Shown piece after piece: positions 33,168-43,311 of a stretch of DNA of 64,000 bases. The stretch's first letter is position 1; each line of letters begins with the position of its first letter. Made by a program: the position numbers and the translations under genes. The notes below the pieces were generated by a model that saw nothing but the letters and a program-made list of their open reading frames with translations, did no database searches and had not been told where the DNA came from. The stretch comes from Hephaestia sp. MAHUQ-44 (GTDB lineage: Bacteria > Pseudomonadota > Alphaproteobacteria > Sphingomonadales > Sphingomonadaceae): NCBI RefSeq assembly GCF_023806085.1, contig NZ_JAMSLX010000005.1, positions 186,001 to 250,000 on the forward strand, read 5' to 3'.

Positions 33168-34970
33168 TCAATAGACCCGCTTCTTCGGCTCGATATACGC
33201 GACGTCGTCGGTGAGCGTGTAATCGTGGACCGGCCGGTAATCGATGCTGGTCGCACCGCCCTTGCCGCCCCAGCCATCGAAGGTGATGATCGTGTGCTTC
33301 ATCCAGTGCGCGTCGTCGCGATCGGGATAATCCTCGTTGACGTGTGCGCCGCGGCTTTCCTTGCGGTTGGCGGCCGAATTCATCGTCGCCACCGCCTGTG
33401 CGATCAGATTGTCGAGTTCGAGCGTCTCGACCAGATCGGTGTTCCAGATCAGGCTGCGATCGGTGACGTGCACGTCCTGCATCCGCTGATAGACCTTGGC
33501 GATTTCGGTGACGCCCTCGCCGAGCAGTTCATCGTTGCGGAACACCGCCGCGTGGCGCTGCATCGTCTTTTGCATCTCGACGCGGATTTCCGCGGTCGGC
33601 GATGTGCCGTTCGCATTGCGGAAATGATCGAGCCGGTCGAGCGCCAGCCTCTCCGATCCCTCGGGCAGCGGCGCGTGCGGGGTGTTGGGCTTGACGATCT
33701 CGGCGATACGCTTGCCGGTCGCGCGGCCGAACACCACGAGATCGATCAGCGAGTTCGAGCCGAGCCGGTTGGCGCCGTGGACCGAGACGCACGCCGCCTC
33801 GCCCACCGCGAACAGGCCGGGGACGACCGCATCAGCATCGCCATCCTTCAGATGGACGACTTCACCGTGATAATTGGTCGGGATGCCGCCCATATTGTAA
33901 TGCACCGTCGGCGTGACCGGCAGCGGCTGGCGCGTCAGATCGACGCCGGCGAAAACCTTGCCCGTCTCGGTGATGCCGGGCAGGCGTTCGTGGAGCACCT
34001 TGGGGTCGATGTGATCGAGGTGCAGGAAGATGTGATCCTTGTCCTTGCCGACACCACGGCCCTCGCGGATTTCCATCGCCATCGCGCGCGACACGACGTC
34101 GCGGCTGGCAAGGTCCTTGGCCGAGGGGGCATAGCGTTCCATGAAGCGCTCGCCCTCGGAATTGGTGAGGTAGCCGCCCTCGCCGCGCGCGCCTTCGGTG
34201 ATCAGCACGCCCGCGCCGTAAATGCCGGTCGGGTGGAACTGGACGAATTCCATGTCCTGGAGCGGAAGCCCGGCGCGCAGCACCATGCCGCCGCCATCGC
34301 CGGTGCAGGTATGCGCCGAGGTCGCCGAGAAATAGCAACGCCCGTAGCCGCCGGTCGCGAGCACCACCGAATGCGCGCGGAAGCGGTGGATCGACCCGTC
34401 CTCAAGGCACAAAGCGATCACGCCGCGGCACGCGCCGTCTTCCATGATCAGATCGAGCGCGAAATATTCGACGTAAAAATCGGCGTCGTACTTCAGGCTC
34501 TGCTGGTAGAGCGCATGGAGCATCGCATGACCGGTGCGGTCGGCCGCGGCGCAGGTGCGCTGCGCGGGCGGGCCTTCGCCCATGTTCTGCATCATGCCGC
34601 CGAACGGGCGCTGATAGATCGTGCCCTCTTCGGTGCGGCTGAACGGCACGCCGGCGTGCTCGAGTTCATAGACCGCCGCGGGTGCCTCGCGGCAGAGATA
34701 TTCGATCGCGTCCTGATCGCCCAGCCAGTCCGATCCCTTGACGGTATCGTACATGTGCCAGGTCCAGTGATCGGGGCCCATGTTGCCGAGGCTGGCCGCG
34801 ATCCCGCCCTGCGCCGCCACGGTATGGCTGCGCGTCGGGAACACCTTAGTGATGCACGCGGTCTTGAGGCCGTTCTGCGCGCATTCCATCGTCGCGCGCA
34901 GCCCCGAACCACCGGCGCCGACCACCACGGCATCGTAGGTATGATCGATGATCTTATAGGCGGCGGGCAT
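33168..34970 (-). CDS. sdhA: Succinate dehydrogenase flavoprotein subunit
   Basis: Catalytic FAD subunit, 600 residues from ATG 34970 ([20 protein letters not shown]). The FAD is attached to the histidine in SHTVAAQGG; the active-site arginine/histidine region [21 protein letters not shown] and [19 protein letters not shown] are intact. The ATG shares one base with the sdhD stop (TGATG). Confidence 0.98.
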   Translation of the reverse strand: MPAAYKIIDHTYDAVVVGAGGSGLRATMECAQNGLKTACITKVFPTRSHTVAAQGGIAASLGNMGPDHWTWHMYDTVKGSDWLGDQDAIEYLCREAPAAVYELEHAGVPFSRTEEGTIYQRPFGGMMQNMGEGPPAQRTCAAADRTGHAMLHALYQQSLKYDADFYVEYFALDLIMEDGACRGVIALCLEDGSIHRFRAHSVVLATGGYGRCYFSATSAHTCTGDGGGMVLRAGLPLQDMEFVQFHPTGIYGAGVLITEGARGEGGYLTNSEGERFMERYAPSAKDLASRDVVSRAMAMEIREGRGVGKDKDHIFLHLDHIDPKVLHERLPGITETGKVFAGVDLTRQPLPVTPTVHYNMGGIPTNYHGEVVHLKDGDADAVVPGLFAVGEAACVSVHGANRLGSNSLIDLVVFGRATGKRIAEIVKPNTPHAPLPEGSERLALDRLDHFRNANGTSPTAEIRVEMQKTMQRHAAVFRNDELLGEGVTEIAKVYQRMQDVHVTDRSLIWNTDLVETLELDNLIAQAVATMNSAANRKESRGAHVNEDYPDRDDAHWMKHTIITFDGWGGKGGATSIDYRPVHDYTLTDDVAYIEPKKRVY

Positions 34971-35356
34971 CAGGCTGGCGCTCCGGTGAAGGCGATCTTG
35001 AGGATCGAGACGATGGCGATCGCAGCCGCCACCAGGGTGAACAGGTTGAGCAGGACGATCGACGCGATCCGGCCGGGGCCGTGCTGATAATCCTCGATCA
35101 GCACCTGAAGCCCGAGACGGAAATGATAGAAGACCGACGCGACAAGCAGCACGAGCGGGACCGCCACCAACGGCGACGTCATCCACTCGGTGACCGTCGC
35201 ATGATCATAAGCGGGCATCCGCGCGATCGAGAAGATGAACCAGAGGACGAGCAGCAGATTGCCGCCCGCGGTCAGCCGCTGGTGCCACCAATGATGCGTG
35301 CCCTGCTTGGCGCTGCCCAGACCGCGCACGCGGCCGATCGGCGTTCCGTCGCCCAT
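34970..35356 (-). CDS. sdhD: Succinate dehydrogenase membrane anchor subunit
   Basis: Hydrophobic anchor of 128 residues with three transmembrane helices (about 30-50, 63-83 and 98-122). The N-terminal [16 protein letters not shown] and the helix-2 sequence [19 protein letters not shown] contain the conserved quinone and heme-ligand region of SdhD. The start ATG 35356 lies two bases after the sdhC stop. Confidence 0.93.
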   Translation of the reverse strand: MGDGTPIGRVRGLGSAKQGTHHWWHQRLTAGGNLLLVLWFIFSIARMPAYDHATVTEWMTSPLVAVPLVLLVASVFYHFRLGLQVLIEDYQHGPGRIASIVLLNLFTLVAAAIAIVSILKIAFTGAPA

Positions 35357-35358
35357 GC

Positions 35359-35775
35359 TTACTTCCCCACCAGCAGATATGCCCAGAAGGCGATCGTCGT
35401 GAGCGCGGCGAACACCATCGTCAGCAACGCATACCGGCGATTGGTGCGCAGTTCGAACCCCGCGCCGGTATCGAGCACGAGGTGGCGGATACCGCTCGCC
35501 ATGTGCTGGAAGAACGCCCAGCTCAGCCCGATTCCGAAGATATAGCCGAGCGCGTTGAGGCTGCCGTCGGCATAAGTGAACGTATCGACAAAGATCGCAT
35601 AGGCCTTGGCCCCGGCCGCCAGCGCGGCGAGCCACCAGACGAACAGGCAGGTGCCCACCAGCGCCATCCCGTCACCCGTCGCGCGATGCAGGATCGAGAC
35701 CAGCATATGCGGCCCCCATTTCCAGATCTGCAAATGCGGTGATAACGGGCGCGTTCGCTCAAGCTGCGTGGCCAA
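35359..35775 (-). CDS. sdhC: Succinate dehydrogenase cytochrome b556 subunit
   Basis: Membrane subunit binding heme b and ubiquinone. The conserved RPLSPHLQIWKW near the N-terminus and the heme histidine region FFQHMASGIRHLVLDTG are present, with three hydrophobic segments. No ATG precedes RPLSPHLQ in a sensible position, and the first internal ATG would delete this conserved block, so I use TTG 35775 (138 residues), with GAGGGG about 10 nt upstream. First gene of sdhCDAB. Confidence 0.9.
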   Translation of the reverse strand: MATQLERTRPLSPHLQIWKWGPHMLVSILHRATGDGMALVGTCLFVWWLAALAAGAKAYAIFVDTFTYADGSLNALGYIFGIGLSWAFFQHMASGIRHLVLDTGAGFELRTNRRYALLTMVFAALTTIAFWAYLLVGK

Positions 35776-35966
35776 GACCCTGGTCCCCTCGTTCGATAGA
35801 TGGCGCCGTATTAGTCTTCGCGGTCGCCGATGCAACCCGCGAGCGCGATTGTCCGGCTGGCCCGCGCATGGCCCCACACCCTAACCCTGCCTTAACCAAA
35901 TCGCCCTAAACCTGCCGAAGCACCCCGCCACCAGGCGGGATATCTGATTCTTCGGAGACCTCGCGC

Positions 35967-37325
35967 GTGGATAAAAGCAATCTCCCGGCCCCCGGAACGC
36001 TTGCCGCCAGGATCGATCTGGCCGCGCGATTGAGGGTGTTCGATTATGATGGCTCGCTGGCCGCGGCGGGCAAGCAGGTGTGGGCGTTGATCGAACCCGA
36101 CATCCGCACGATTTCCGACGCTTATTGGCAGCAATGGCTGCGCTGCTTCGCCGATGATCGCGTGTGGGCGCCGCACGAAACCGAGAAAATGGTGGATCTC
36201 GGCGTCGTCTTTCTCAAACACCGGTGCCTCGACACCTATGGGCGCGCCTGGATCGAGTCGGTCGAACGATCGGTGGCGGCCGCCTATGGCGCGGACGTAT
36301 CGCCGATGGCGCTGCTGTCGATGATCAACGCCAGCGATCGCGCCGTGCTCGATTCGCTGATGCGCCGCGTCGATCGCAGCGATCCCCGGCTGCCGACGCT
36401 GATCGATACGGTGATGCGGCTCTCCGCGCTCGAGGGCGAAGTCACCGTCGCGCTCTACAACGCCTATCGCGAGCATAGCGCGCAGAACGGCCGTGATCGC
36501 CTTACCGCCGAATTCCGTGACGGCATCGTCACCATGGTCGACAACGCGCTGACCGAAGGCGAGGTGCTGCGTGAGCAGCGCGGCCGCGCCTCGGTGGTCG
36601 CACGCGGGATGCTGGGCAAGGCCTCCGAAGTCGCGGCGGCCGCCGAGCAATCGGCGGTGGCGATGCGCGAAGCGGCGCAAACCGCCGCCGGGCTGATCCG
36701 CGCGATCGAGGACGCCCGCAACGAGGTCGAAGCCGCCGCCGAGATCGCGACCCGCGCCTCGGGCCAGGCAGGTGCAGCAGTCGGCATGTCCGAGACGCTG
36801 TCCGACCATGCCAAGTCGATCGAATCGATCCTCGGGCTGATCCGCGACATTGCCGGGCAGACCAACCTGCTCGCGCTCAACGCGACCATCGAGGCGGCGC
36901 GTGCGGGCGATGCCGGGCGTGGCTTCGCGGTTGTCGCGCAAGAGGTGAAGAGCCTCGCCAACCAGACCGCGCGCGCGACCGACGATATCGCCGCCAAGAT
37001 CGCCGCGATCCAGTCCGCCACCCATTCGACCGTCGAGACCAATGCCTCGATCCGCGACACCGTCGCCGAGGTCCAGGAATCGGCTGACCGCATCCGCACC
37101 GCCATGGAAACGCAGGCGCAGACCGTCACCGCGATCACCGCCGCCGTCGACGAGACCGCCCTCGCTGCCGATTCCATGTCCAACACAATCGCCGCCATCC
37201 GCGAGGATACCGAAACCGTCGCCAGCGAGATCGACAATGTCGGCCACGGCTTCGATGCGCTCGACGAGCGGCTCGGGAACCTCAAACACAGCACGGGCGA
37301 TTTCGTCGCCAAGGTCGCCGCCTGA
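35967..37325 (+). CDS. Soluble globin-coupled methyl-accepting chemotaxis protein (copy 1)
   Basis: Cytoplasmic chemoreceptor of 452 residues without membrane segments. The N-terminal ~190 residues look like a protoglobin sensor: an aromatic pair at Tyr53/Trp54 and a candidate heme-proximal His85 in [16 protein letters not shown]. The C-terminal half is a methyl-accepting signalling hairpin with the canonical tip [20 protein letters not shown]. The start is GTG 35967 with GGAGA upstream. Its signalling half is almost identical in DNA to the next gene. Likely senses oxygen or redox by family analogy; heme binding is untested. Confidence 0.87.
   Translation: MDKSNLPAPGTLAARIDLAARLRVFDYDGSLAAAGKQVWALIEPDIRTISDAYWQQWLRCFADDRVWAPHETEKMVDLGVVFLKHRCLDTYGRAWIESVERSVAAAYGADVSPMALLSMINASDRAVLDSLMRRVDRSDPRLPTLIDTVMRLSALEGEVTVALYNAYREHSAQNGRDRLTAEFRDGIVTMVDNALTEGEVLREQRGRASVVARGMLGKASEVAAAAEQSAVAMREAAQTAAGLIRAIEDARNEVEAAAEIATRASGQAGAAVGMSETLSDHAKSIESILGLIRDIAGQTNLLALNATIEAARAGDAGRGFAVVAQEVKSLANQTARATDDIAAKIAAIQSATHSTVETNASIRDTVAEVQESADRIRTAMETQAQTVTAITAAVDETALAADSMSNTIAAIREDTETVASEIDNVGHGFDALDERLGNLKHSTGDFVAKVAA
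36663..37235 (+). repeat. Direct repeat, first copy (shared MCP signalling domain)
   Basis: This 573-bp segment recurs at 38049-38621 with an offset of 1386 bp. By eye only five bases differ, and all five are synonymous. The similarity falls off sharply on both sides. Confidence 0.9.
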
Positions 37326-37346
37326 GCGCGTAAGGAGTAAACGGGA

Positions 37347-38711
37347 ATGGATGAGGCGAACCAGATACAGGTTCAGCGGGCAGCGGCGGTCGAGGCCATC
37401 CGCAAACGGCTGCACGCTTATGATCGCGACGGCGCGATTGCCGCGGCGAGCGGCGAGATCAGCGCGCTGATCGCCGACCATTGCGAGGATATTGCCGATA
37501 TCTTTCTGAGCCTGTTCCTGAGCGATCCCGATCTCACCCAGCGCGCCAGCACGATGTCGGCCGACGCGTACGATCGCCAGCGCGCCGATTCGACCGCTTA
37601 TGTTCGCCAGAAATACGCGCAACCGCTGAGCACCGAATGGGTCGGCATGGCGCTGCGCAACGCGGCGCGCTGCCACAAGGCGGGGGTGCCGATGCACGCC
37701 TATCTGTCGGCGCTGTCGGCGGGGCACACGCGCGTCATCGAGTTGATCCGTGCATCGAGCCCGAGCGTCGCCGACGCGTGCCGGTTGACCGACGTCATCC
37801 AGCGGCTGGCGATGGTCGAGGCCGCGGTGATGGCCGAACATTACGGCCGCCGCGAACAGGAACGCGCGCGCCGCGAACGCGCCGCGCAATCCGCCGAATT
37901 TCGCGACACGATCGGCGTCACGCTGATGGCCACCGCCGAACTGGGCACGCGCGCCCGGATGCAGGCGCAGAACACCGCGACATCGGTGCGCGGGATGCTG
38001 GGCAAGGCATCGGAAGTCGCCGCCGCATCCGAACAGTCCGCGATCGCGATGCGCGAAGCGGCGCAAACCGCCGCCGGGTTGATCCGCGCGATCGAGGACG
38101 CCCGCAACGAGGTCGAGGCCGCCGCCGAGATCGCGACCCGCGCCTCGGGCCAGGCAGGTGCAGCAGTCGGCATGTCCGAGACGCTGTCCGACCATGCCAA
38201 GTCGATCGAATCGATCCTCGGGCTGATCCGCGACATTGCCGGGCAGACCAACCTGCTCGCGCTCAACGCGACCATCGAGGCGGCGCGTGCGGGCGATGCC
38301 GGGCGTGGCTTCGCGGTTGTCGCGCAAGAGGTGAAGAGCCTCGCCAACCAGACCGCGCGCGCCACCGACGATATCGCCGCCAAGATCGCCGCGATCCAGT
38401 CCGCCACCCATTCGACCGTCGAGACCAATGCCTCGATCCGCGACACCGTCGCCGAGGTCCAGGAATCGGCTGACCGCATCCGCACCGCCATGGAAACGCA
38501 GGCGCAGACCGTCACCGCGATCACCGCCGCCGTCGACGAGACCGCCCTCGCTGCCGATTCCATGTCCAACACCATCGCCGCAATCCGCGAGGATACCGAA
38601 ACCGTCGCCAGCGAGATCGACACGCTCCAGCGCGATTTCGGCGAGGTCGATGATCGTCTGGGCAACCTCAACACCGCCGCCGACCGCTTTTCGACCAGCG
38701 TCGCGGCATAG
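37347..38711 (+). CDS. Soluble globin-coupled methyl-accepting chemotaxis protein (copy 2)
   Basis: Tandem paralogue of the preceding chemoreceptor, 454 residues and 21 bp downstream. The N-terminal sensor is clearly diverged but of the same kind, with candidate proximal His110 in [17 protein letters not shown]. The signalling half repeats copy 1 nearly base for base (38049-38621), then the last ~30 residues differ. No transmembrane region is visible. The two receptors would present different sensors to the same kinase complex. Confidence 0.87.
   Translation: MDEANQIQVQRAAAVEAIRKRLHAYDRDGAIAAASGEISALIADHCEDIADIFLSLFLSDPDLTQRASTMSADAYDRQRADSTAYVRQKYAQPLSTEWVGMALRNAARCHKAGVPMHAYLSALSAGHTRVIELIRASSPSVADACRLTDVIQRLAMVEAAVMAEHYGRREQERARRERAAQSAEFRDTIGVTLMATAELGTRARMQAQNTATSVRGMLGKASEVAAASEQSAIAMREAAQTAAGLIRAIEDARNEVEAAAEIATRASGQAGAAVGMSETLSDHAKSIESILGLIRDIAGQTNLLALNATIEAARAGDAGRGFAVVAQEVKSLANQTARATDDIAAKIAAIQSATHSTVETNASIRDTVAEVQESADRIRTAMETQAQTVTAITAAVDETALAADSMSNTIAAIREDTETVASEIDTLQRDFGEVDDRLGNLNTAADRFSTSVAA
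38049..38621 (+). repeat. Direct repeat, second copy (shared MCP signalling domain)
   Basis: Second copy of the 573-bp segment described at 36663-37235. Confidence 0.9.
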
Positions 38712-38802
38712 CCGCCGCGTTCCAGCGACCGGAAACAGGCATCGGATTATGACGAGCGAGCCTCCGCTTTCGCTGGGGTGACGGAACGGCTAAGCCGCGG
38801 CC

Positions 38803-39504
38803 ATGCCCAACATCCTCCTTACCGGATCGAGCCGTGGAATCGGCGCCGCGATCGCCGAGACGCTTGGCGCGCGCGATGACGTGCGGTTGATCGGCCACGG
38901 CACGCGCAGCGGCATCGCCGCCGATTTCAGCGATCCCGACGCCCCGCAAACCTTGTGGGCGCAAGCGCTCGACGCGCTCGATGGCCGGATCGACGTGCTG
39001 ATCAACAATGCCGGGATTTTCGAGGCCGCGCCGATCGACCAGCCGCATACGGACTGGGTCGCTGGCTGGGAGCGGACGATGCGGATCAACCTGACCGCTG
39101 CGGCCGAACTGTGCCGGCTCGCAATACGCCACTGGCAGGAGGCGGTCCACGGCGGCCGTATCGTCAACATCGCCAGCCGCGCCGCCTATCGCGGCGACAG
39201 CCCCGCGCATTGGCATTATGCCGCGTCGAAAGCCGGTATGGTCGCGATGACCAAGACGATCGCGCGGGGCTATGCCCGCGACGGCATTCTCGCCTTCGCG
39301 ATCTGCCCCGGCTTCACGATGACGGGGATGGCCGACGACTATCTGGAGAGCCGCGGTGGCGACGCCTTGCTCGCCGACATCCCGCTCGGCCGCGTTGCCG
39401 CGCCCGCCGAGATCGCCGATACCGCCCATTACCTCGCGCTCGAGGCCCCTGCATCGATGACCGGCGCGGTCATCGACATCAATGGAGCAAGCTATGTCCG
39501 CTAG
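38803..39504 (+). CDS. SDR-family oxidoreductase
   Basis: NAD(P)-dependent short-chain dehydrogenase of 233 residues. The cofactor loop is TGSSRGIG, NNAG stabilises the sheet, and the catalytic Ser and Tyr-x-x-x-Lys occur in NIASRAAYRG and YAASKAGM. The C-terminus ends in the usual GAVIDINGASYVR. It overlaps the 5' end of prmA by about 11 bp and may be co-transcribed. Substrate unknown. Confidence 0.9.
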   Translation: MPNILLTGSSRGIGAAIAETLGARDDVRLIGHGTRSGIAADFSDPDAPQTLWAQALDALDGRIDVLINNAGIFEAAPIDQPHTDWVAGWERTMRINLTAAAELCRLAIRHWQEAVHGGRIVNIASRAAYRGDSPAHWHYAASKAGMVAMTKTIARGYARDGILAFAICPGFTMTGMADDYLESRGGDALLADIPLGRVAAPAEIADTAHYLALEAPASMTGAVIDINGASYVR

Positions 39505-40405
39505 CTGGAAGCTGACCTTGCCGTGCACCCGCGCCGAGGCCGAAGCGATCGAAATCGATCTGGGCGCGCTCGCCGCGCTCGACCCACCGCCGGTGCTGAT
39601 GACGAGCGAAGCCGTGCTCGACGATCCCGAGAGCTGGCGGCTCGAAGCCTATTTCGAAGGCAAACCCGACAAAGCGACGATCGCCGCGGTTCGCGCGCTG
39701 GTGCCGAGCGCCGGCGCGACCAAGGCGACGCCCGAAAAGATACCCGACGCCGATTGGGTGACGCTGAGCCAATCGGGGCTGGAACCGGTGCGCGCGGGGC
39801 GCTTCGTCGTCCACACCTCGGCGCACGACATTGCCGACGCGCCGGGCGTGCGGCGCTATATGATCGAGGCCAGCCAGGCGTTCGGCACCGGGCATCACGA
39901 GACCACCACCGGTTGCCTGAACATGCTCGACCGCATCCGCCGCCGCGGCACGCGAGTCGACAATCTGATCGACCTCGGCACCGGCACCGGGCTGCTCGCC
40001 TTTGCGGGGATGCATTTGTGGCCGCGCGCTTATGCGACCGCGACCGATATCGATCCGATCGCGATCGACGTCACGGCCGAAAACGCCGACGTCAACGGCG
40101 TGCCGCTGGGGCTCGGCATGGGCAGGCTCGCGCTTGCCGTCGCCGATGGCACCGCCAACGCACTGGTGCAGCGCCGCGCCTCTTATGACCTGATCATCGC
40201 CAATATCCTCGCCGGGCCGCTGATCGATCTCGCCCCCGACATCGCCGCGATCGCGACACCGCGCGGGCAATTGGTGCTCGCCGGGCTGCTGCGGACGCAG
40301 GCCGCGGCGGTCGCGCGCGCCTATCGCCGGCAAGGGTATCGGCTGGCCGAACAACTCGATCTGGGCGACTGGGCGATCCTGCGGCTGCGCAAGCGGCGCG
40401 ACTGA
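39494..40405 (+). CDS. prmA: Ribosomal protein L11 methyltransferase
   Basis: SAM-dependent methyltransferase that trimethylates ribosomal protein L11. The SAM motif is IDLGTGTGLLAFAG; the upstream FGTGHHETTTGCL loop and the downstream IIANILAGPLIDLAP (NPPY-equivalent) are PrmA signatures. I use ATG 39494 (MSASWKLTL) with GGAGC upstream; ATG 39482 would add four residues. 303 residues, normal for alphaproteobacteria. Confidence 0.92.
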   Translation: MSASWKLTLPCTRAEAEAIEIDLGALAALDPPPVLMTSEAVLDDPESWRLEAYFEGKPDKATIAAVRALVPSAGATKATPEKIPDADWVTLSQSGLEPVRAGRFVVHTSAHDIADAPGVRRYMIEASQAFGTGHHETTTGCLNMLDRIRRRGTRVDNLIDLGTGTGLLAFAGMHLWPRAYATATDIDPIAIDVTAENADVNGVPLGLGMGRLALAVADGTANALVQRRASYDLIIANILAGPLIDLAPDIAAIATPRGQLVLAGLLRTQAAAVARAYRRQGYRLAEQLDLGDWAILRLRKRRD

Positions 40406-40505
40406 ACCGCGCGGCCGGGACGCACAAGCGCCGCGACGGGCTGTCACGGCAGCCGCGCATCTGGCATGGCGTCGCACGAAGATCGGATAAAAGGATAGCA
40501 GGCGG

Positions 40506-41234
40506 ATGACGAGCATCGGGATTTTCGGCAGCGCCGGGCGGATGGGCCGGGCGATCGCGGACCTTCTCGCCACCGAAGGCCTCACGCTGGCCGGGGGCAC
40601 CGACATTGGCGACGCGCCGGGGCCGGTCGCCGAAGCGGCCGACGCCCTGGTCGATTTTTCGAGCCCCGCCGCGCTGGAGGCCAATCTGGTCGCCGCGCGC
40701 GCCGCGCGCACCCCGATCGTCGTCGGCACCACCGGGTTGAACGAGACGCACCATGCGCTGATCGACGCCGCCGCCACCGAAATCGCCGTGCTCCAGACGG
40801 GCAATACCTCGCTCGGCGTGACCTTGCTCGCGACGCTGGTGCGCGAGGCAGCAGCGCGGCTCGGCCCCGATTGGGATGTCGAGATCGTCGAGATGCACCA
40901 TCGCTACAAGGTCGACGCGCCGTCGGGCACTGCCTTGCTGCTCGGCGAGGCGGCGGCGAGCGGGCGCGGCGAGACGCTGACCGACGTCAGCGTCATCGGG
41001 CGCGGCGGGCTGGTCGGCCAGCGCAGCGAGGGCACGATCGGCTTCGCGAGCCTGCGCGGCGGGTCGGTCGCGGGCGACCATCAGGTGATCTTCGCCGCCC
41101 CCGGCGAGCGGATCGAGATCGGCCACCGCGCCGAAAATCGCGACATCTTTGCGCGCGGCGCGGTGCGTGCCGCGCTGTGGCTCGCCGACAAGCCCGCGGG
41201 GCGCTACACGATGCAGCAGGTGCTCGGCCTATGA
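40506..41234 (+). CDS. dapB: 4-hydroxy-tetrahydrodipicolinate reductase
   Basis: NAD(P)H-dependent reductase in lysine/diaminopimelate synthesis, 242 residues. The N-terminal GIFGSAGRMGRAI binds the cofactor; the catalytic motif EIVEMHHRYKVDAPSGTA has the conserved histidine and lysine. The stop overlaps the nth start as ATGA, coupling the two. Confidence 0.96.
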   Translation: MTSIGIFGSAGRMGRAIADLLATEGLTLAGGTDIGDAPGPVAEAADALVDFSSPAALEANLVAARAARTPIVVGTTGLNETHHALIDAAATEIAVLQTGNTSLGVTLLATLVREAAARLGPDWDVEIVEMHHRYKVDAPSGTALLLGEAAASGRGETLTDVSVIGRGGLVGQRSEGTIGFASLRGGSVAGDHQVIFAAPGERIEIGHRAENRDIFARGAVRAALWLADKPAGRYTMQQVLGL

Positions 41235-41875
41235 AGAAGGCGGACGTCGTTTCGTTCTTCGCGCGGCTGGCCGAGGATAATCCACACCCCGAAACCGAAC
41301 TCGAATCGGTCAATGATTACACGCTGCTCGTCGCGGTCGTGCTGTCCGCGCAGGCGACCGACGCAGGCGTCAACAAGGCGACCCGGCGGCTGTTCGCCGT
41401 GGTCGATACGCCCGAAAAGATGGTGGCGCTGGGCGAGGACGCGCTCAAGCAGCACATCAAGACGATCGGGCTGTTCAACACCAAGGCGAAAAACGTCATC
41501 GCGCTGTCGAAGGCGCTGATCGCCGACCATGACGGGCAGGTGCCGGCGGACCGCGATGCGCTGGAGGCGCTTCCAGGGGTGGGGCGCAAAACCGCGAACG
41601 TGGTGATGAACGTCGCCTTCGGGGCGGAAACCTTCGCGGTCGATACGCATCTGTTCCGCATCGCCAACCGCACCGGGCTCGCGCCGGGCAAGACCCCGCT
41701 CGCGGTCGAAAAGAAGCTCGACCGAATCGTCCCCCAGCCCTTCCGACTGCACGCGCACCATTGGCTGATTTTGCACGGCCGCTATGTCTGCAAGGCACGC
41801 AAACCGGAGTGCTGGCGATGCACCGTCGCCGACCTGTGCGCCTACAAGCCCAAGACCCCGCCGCCCGGCGCATGA
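41231..41875 (+). CDS. nth: Endonuclease III
   Basis: Bifunctional DNA glycosylase/AP lyase for oxidised pyrimidines, 214 residues. The helix-hairpin-helix [12 protein letters not shown] is followed by the catalytic Asp in [13 protein letters not shown]; the catalytic Lys belongs to the [11 protein letters not shown] segment. The C-terminal [4Fe-4S] ligands are in [17 protein letters not shown]. Coupled to dapB by a 4-bp overlap. Confidence 0.96.
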   Translation: MKKADVVSFFARLAEDNPHPETELESVNDYTLLVAVVLSAQATDAGVNKATRRLFAVVDTPEKMVALGEDALKQHIKTIGLFNTKAKNVIALSKALIADHDGQVPADRDALEALPGVGRKTANVVMNVAFGAETFAVDTHLFRIANRTGLAPGKTPLAVEKKLDRIVPQPFRLHAHHWLILHGRYVCKARKPECWRCTVADLCAYKPKTPPPGA

Positions 41876-41922
41876 AAGCGCTGGCGCCCGCGTGGATGCT
41901 TTGCTAGGCGCGTGCCCGGCCG

Positions 41923-41999
<77 letters not shown>

Positions 42000-42060
42000 A
42001 TCTCGCAAATTCGTCGATCGAGAGCGCGCGCCGCGCGACGCGGGTGGCAAAGCGCAAAAA

Positions 42061-42075
42061 GAACATATAGTGAAC
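42061..42075 (+). promoter_or_regulatory. LexA (SOS) box upstream of the rSAM-UdgX pair
   Basis: GAAC-N7-GAAC (equivalently GTTC-N7-GTTC on the other strand) matches the direct-repeat LexA box of alphaproteobacteria. It lies 7-21 bp before the rSAM ATG and overlaps a TATAGT that could be the -10 element, so LexA would block transcription. Confidence 0.75.
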
Positions 42076-42081
42076 ATTGTT

Positions 42082-43311
42082 ATGAGAAAATCTCTGCGTG
42101 ACCGGTTGGCGATTCTGTCGGATGCCGCAAAATACGATGCTTCCTGCGCGTCGAGCGGTGGCAAAAAACGCGATGCGACCACGGGCGGTATCGGCTCATC
42201 GGGCGGGACCGGCATCTGCCATGCCTATACGCCCGACGGCCGCTGCATCTCGTTGCTCAAGATCCTGATGACCAATTTCTGCATTTTCGACTGCGCCTAT
42301 TGTATCAACCGCGTGTCGAGCAATGTCGAACGGGCACGCTTTTCCGTCGACGACGTGGTGTCGCTTACCCTCGAATTCTATCGCCGGAACTATATCGAGG
42401 GCCTGTTCCTGTCCTCGGGCATCATCCGATCCCCCGATCGGACCATGGCGGACATGGCGCGCATCGCGCAAACCTTGCGCGAGACGCACGACTTCAGAGG
42501 CTATATCCACCTTAAGACGATTCCGGATGCCGCACCGGAATTGATCCGGGAAGCCGGGCGGTGGGCCGATCGGCTGTCGATCAACGTCGAACTGCCGCAG
42601 GATGCAAGCGTGCGCAAACTCGCGCCCGAAAAGCGGCCCGAAACCATTCGCGCGGCCATGGCGCAGGTGCGGCTGGAGCATGAGGCCGCCGGGGATCGAA
42701 CCCATACCGGTCGCACGCCGCCGCGCTTTGCCCCGGCCGGCCAGAGCACCCAAATGATCGTCGGCGCCGATGGGGCCGACGATGTGACCATCCTCAACAC
42801 CGCCACGCGCCTTTACAACGGCTATCGGCTGAAGCGCGTCTATTATTCCGCTTTCAGCCCGATTCCGGATGCCTCGTCGGCGCTGCCCCTGATCATGCCG
42901 CCGCTGCTGCGAGAGCATCGGCTCTATCAGGCCGATTGGCTGATGCGTTTCTACGGCTTTTCGGCCGAGGAAATCGCGACCGGCACCCATCAGGGGCATC
43001 TCGACCTCGATCTCGATCCCAAGCTGGCGTGGGCGCTCCGGCATCGCGCCCAGTTTCCGCTGGACGTCAATCGGGCCTCGCGTGAGCAATTGCTGCGCGT
43101 ACCGGGGTTCGGCGTGCGTATCGTTGACCGGATCATCGGCGCACGCCGCCATGCGCGGTTGCGGTTCGACGATCTGATCCGCATGGGGGCCTCGATGAAA
43201 AAGGCGAAGGCCTTTATTCACCTGGCCGATTGGTCGCCGCGCCACCTGATCGACAGCACCGACCTTCGGGCGCGCTTCGCGCCGCCCCCGCAACAATTGA
43301 CGTTGCTATGA
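42082..43311 (+). CDS. Putative DNA modification/repair radical SAM protein
   Basis: A 409-residue radical SAM enzyme of the family found beside UdgX-type uracil-DNA-binding proteins. The [4Fe-4S]-SAM cluster motif is CIFDCAYC, a Cx3Cx2C. The C-terminus has a helix-hairpin-helix segment ([19 protein letters not shown]) implying DNA contact. I start at ATG 42082 ([19 protein letters not shown]), the family-like N-terminus directly after the LexA box; an earlier in-frame ATG at 41992 lies inside the tRNA. Its stop overlaps the udgX start (ATGA). The reaction catalysed is not known. Confidence 0.88.
   Translation: MRKSLRDRLAILSDAAKYDASCASSGGKKRDATTGGIGSSGGTGICHAYTPDGRCISLLKILMTNFCIFDCAYCINRVSSNVERARFSVDDVVSLTLEFYRRNYIEGLFLSSGIIRSPDRTMADMARIAQTLRETHDFRGYIHLKTIPDAAPELIREAGRWADRLSINVELPQDASVRKLAPEKRPETIRAAMAQVRLEHEAAGDRTHTGRTPPRFAPAGQSTQMIVGADGADDVTILNTATRLYNGYRLKRVYYSAFSPIPDASSALPLIMPPLLREHRLYQADWLMRFYGFSAEEIATGTHQGHLDLDLDPKLAWALRHRAQFPLDVNRASREQLLRVPGFGVRIVDRIIGARRHARLRFDDLIRMGASMKKAKAFIHLADWSPRHLIDSTDLRARFAPPPQQLTLL

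Noticed and set aside
35892-38411. 839-codon minus-strand open frame with internal repeats
   Set aside because: It is the antisense shadow of the two chemoreceptor genes; its repeat only mirrors their duplicated signalling domain.
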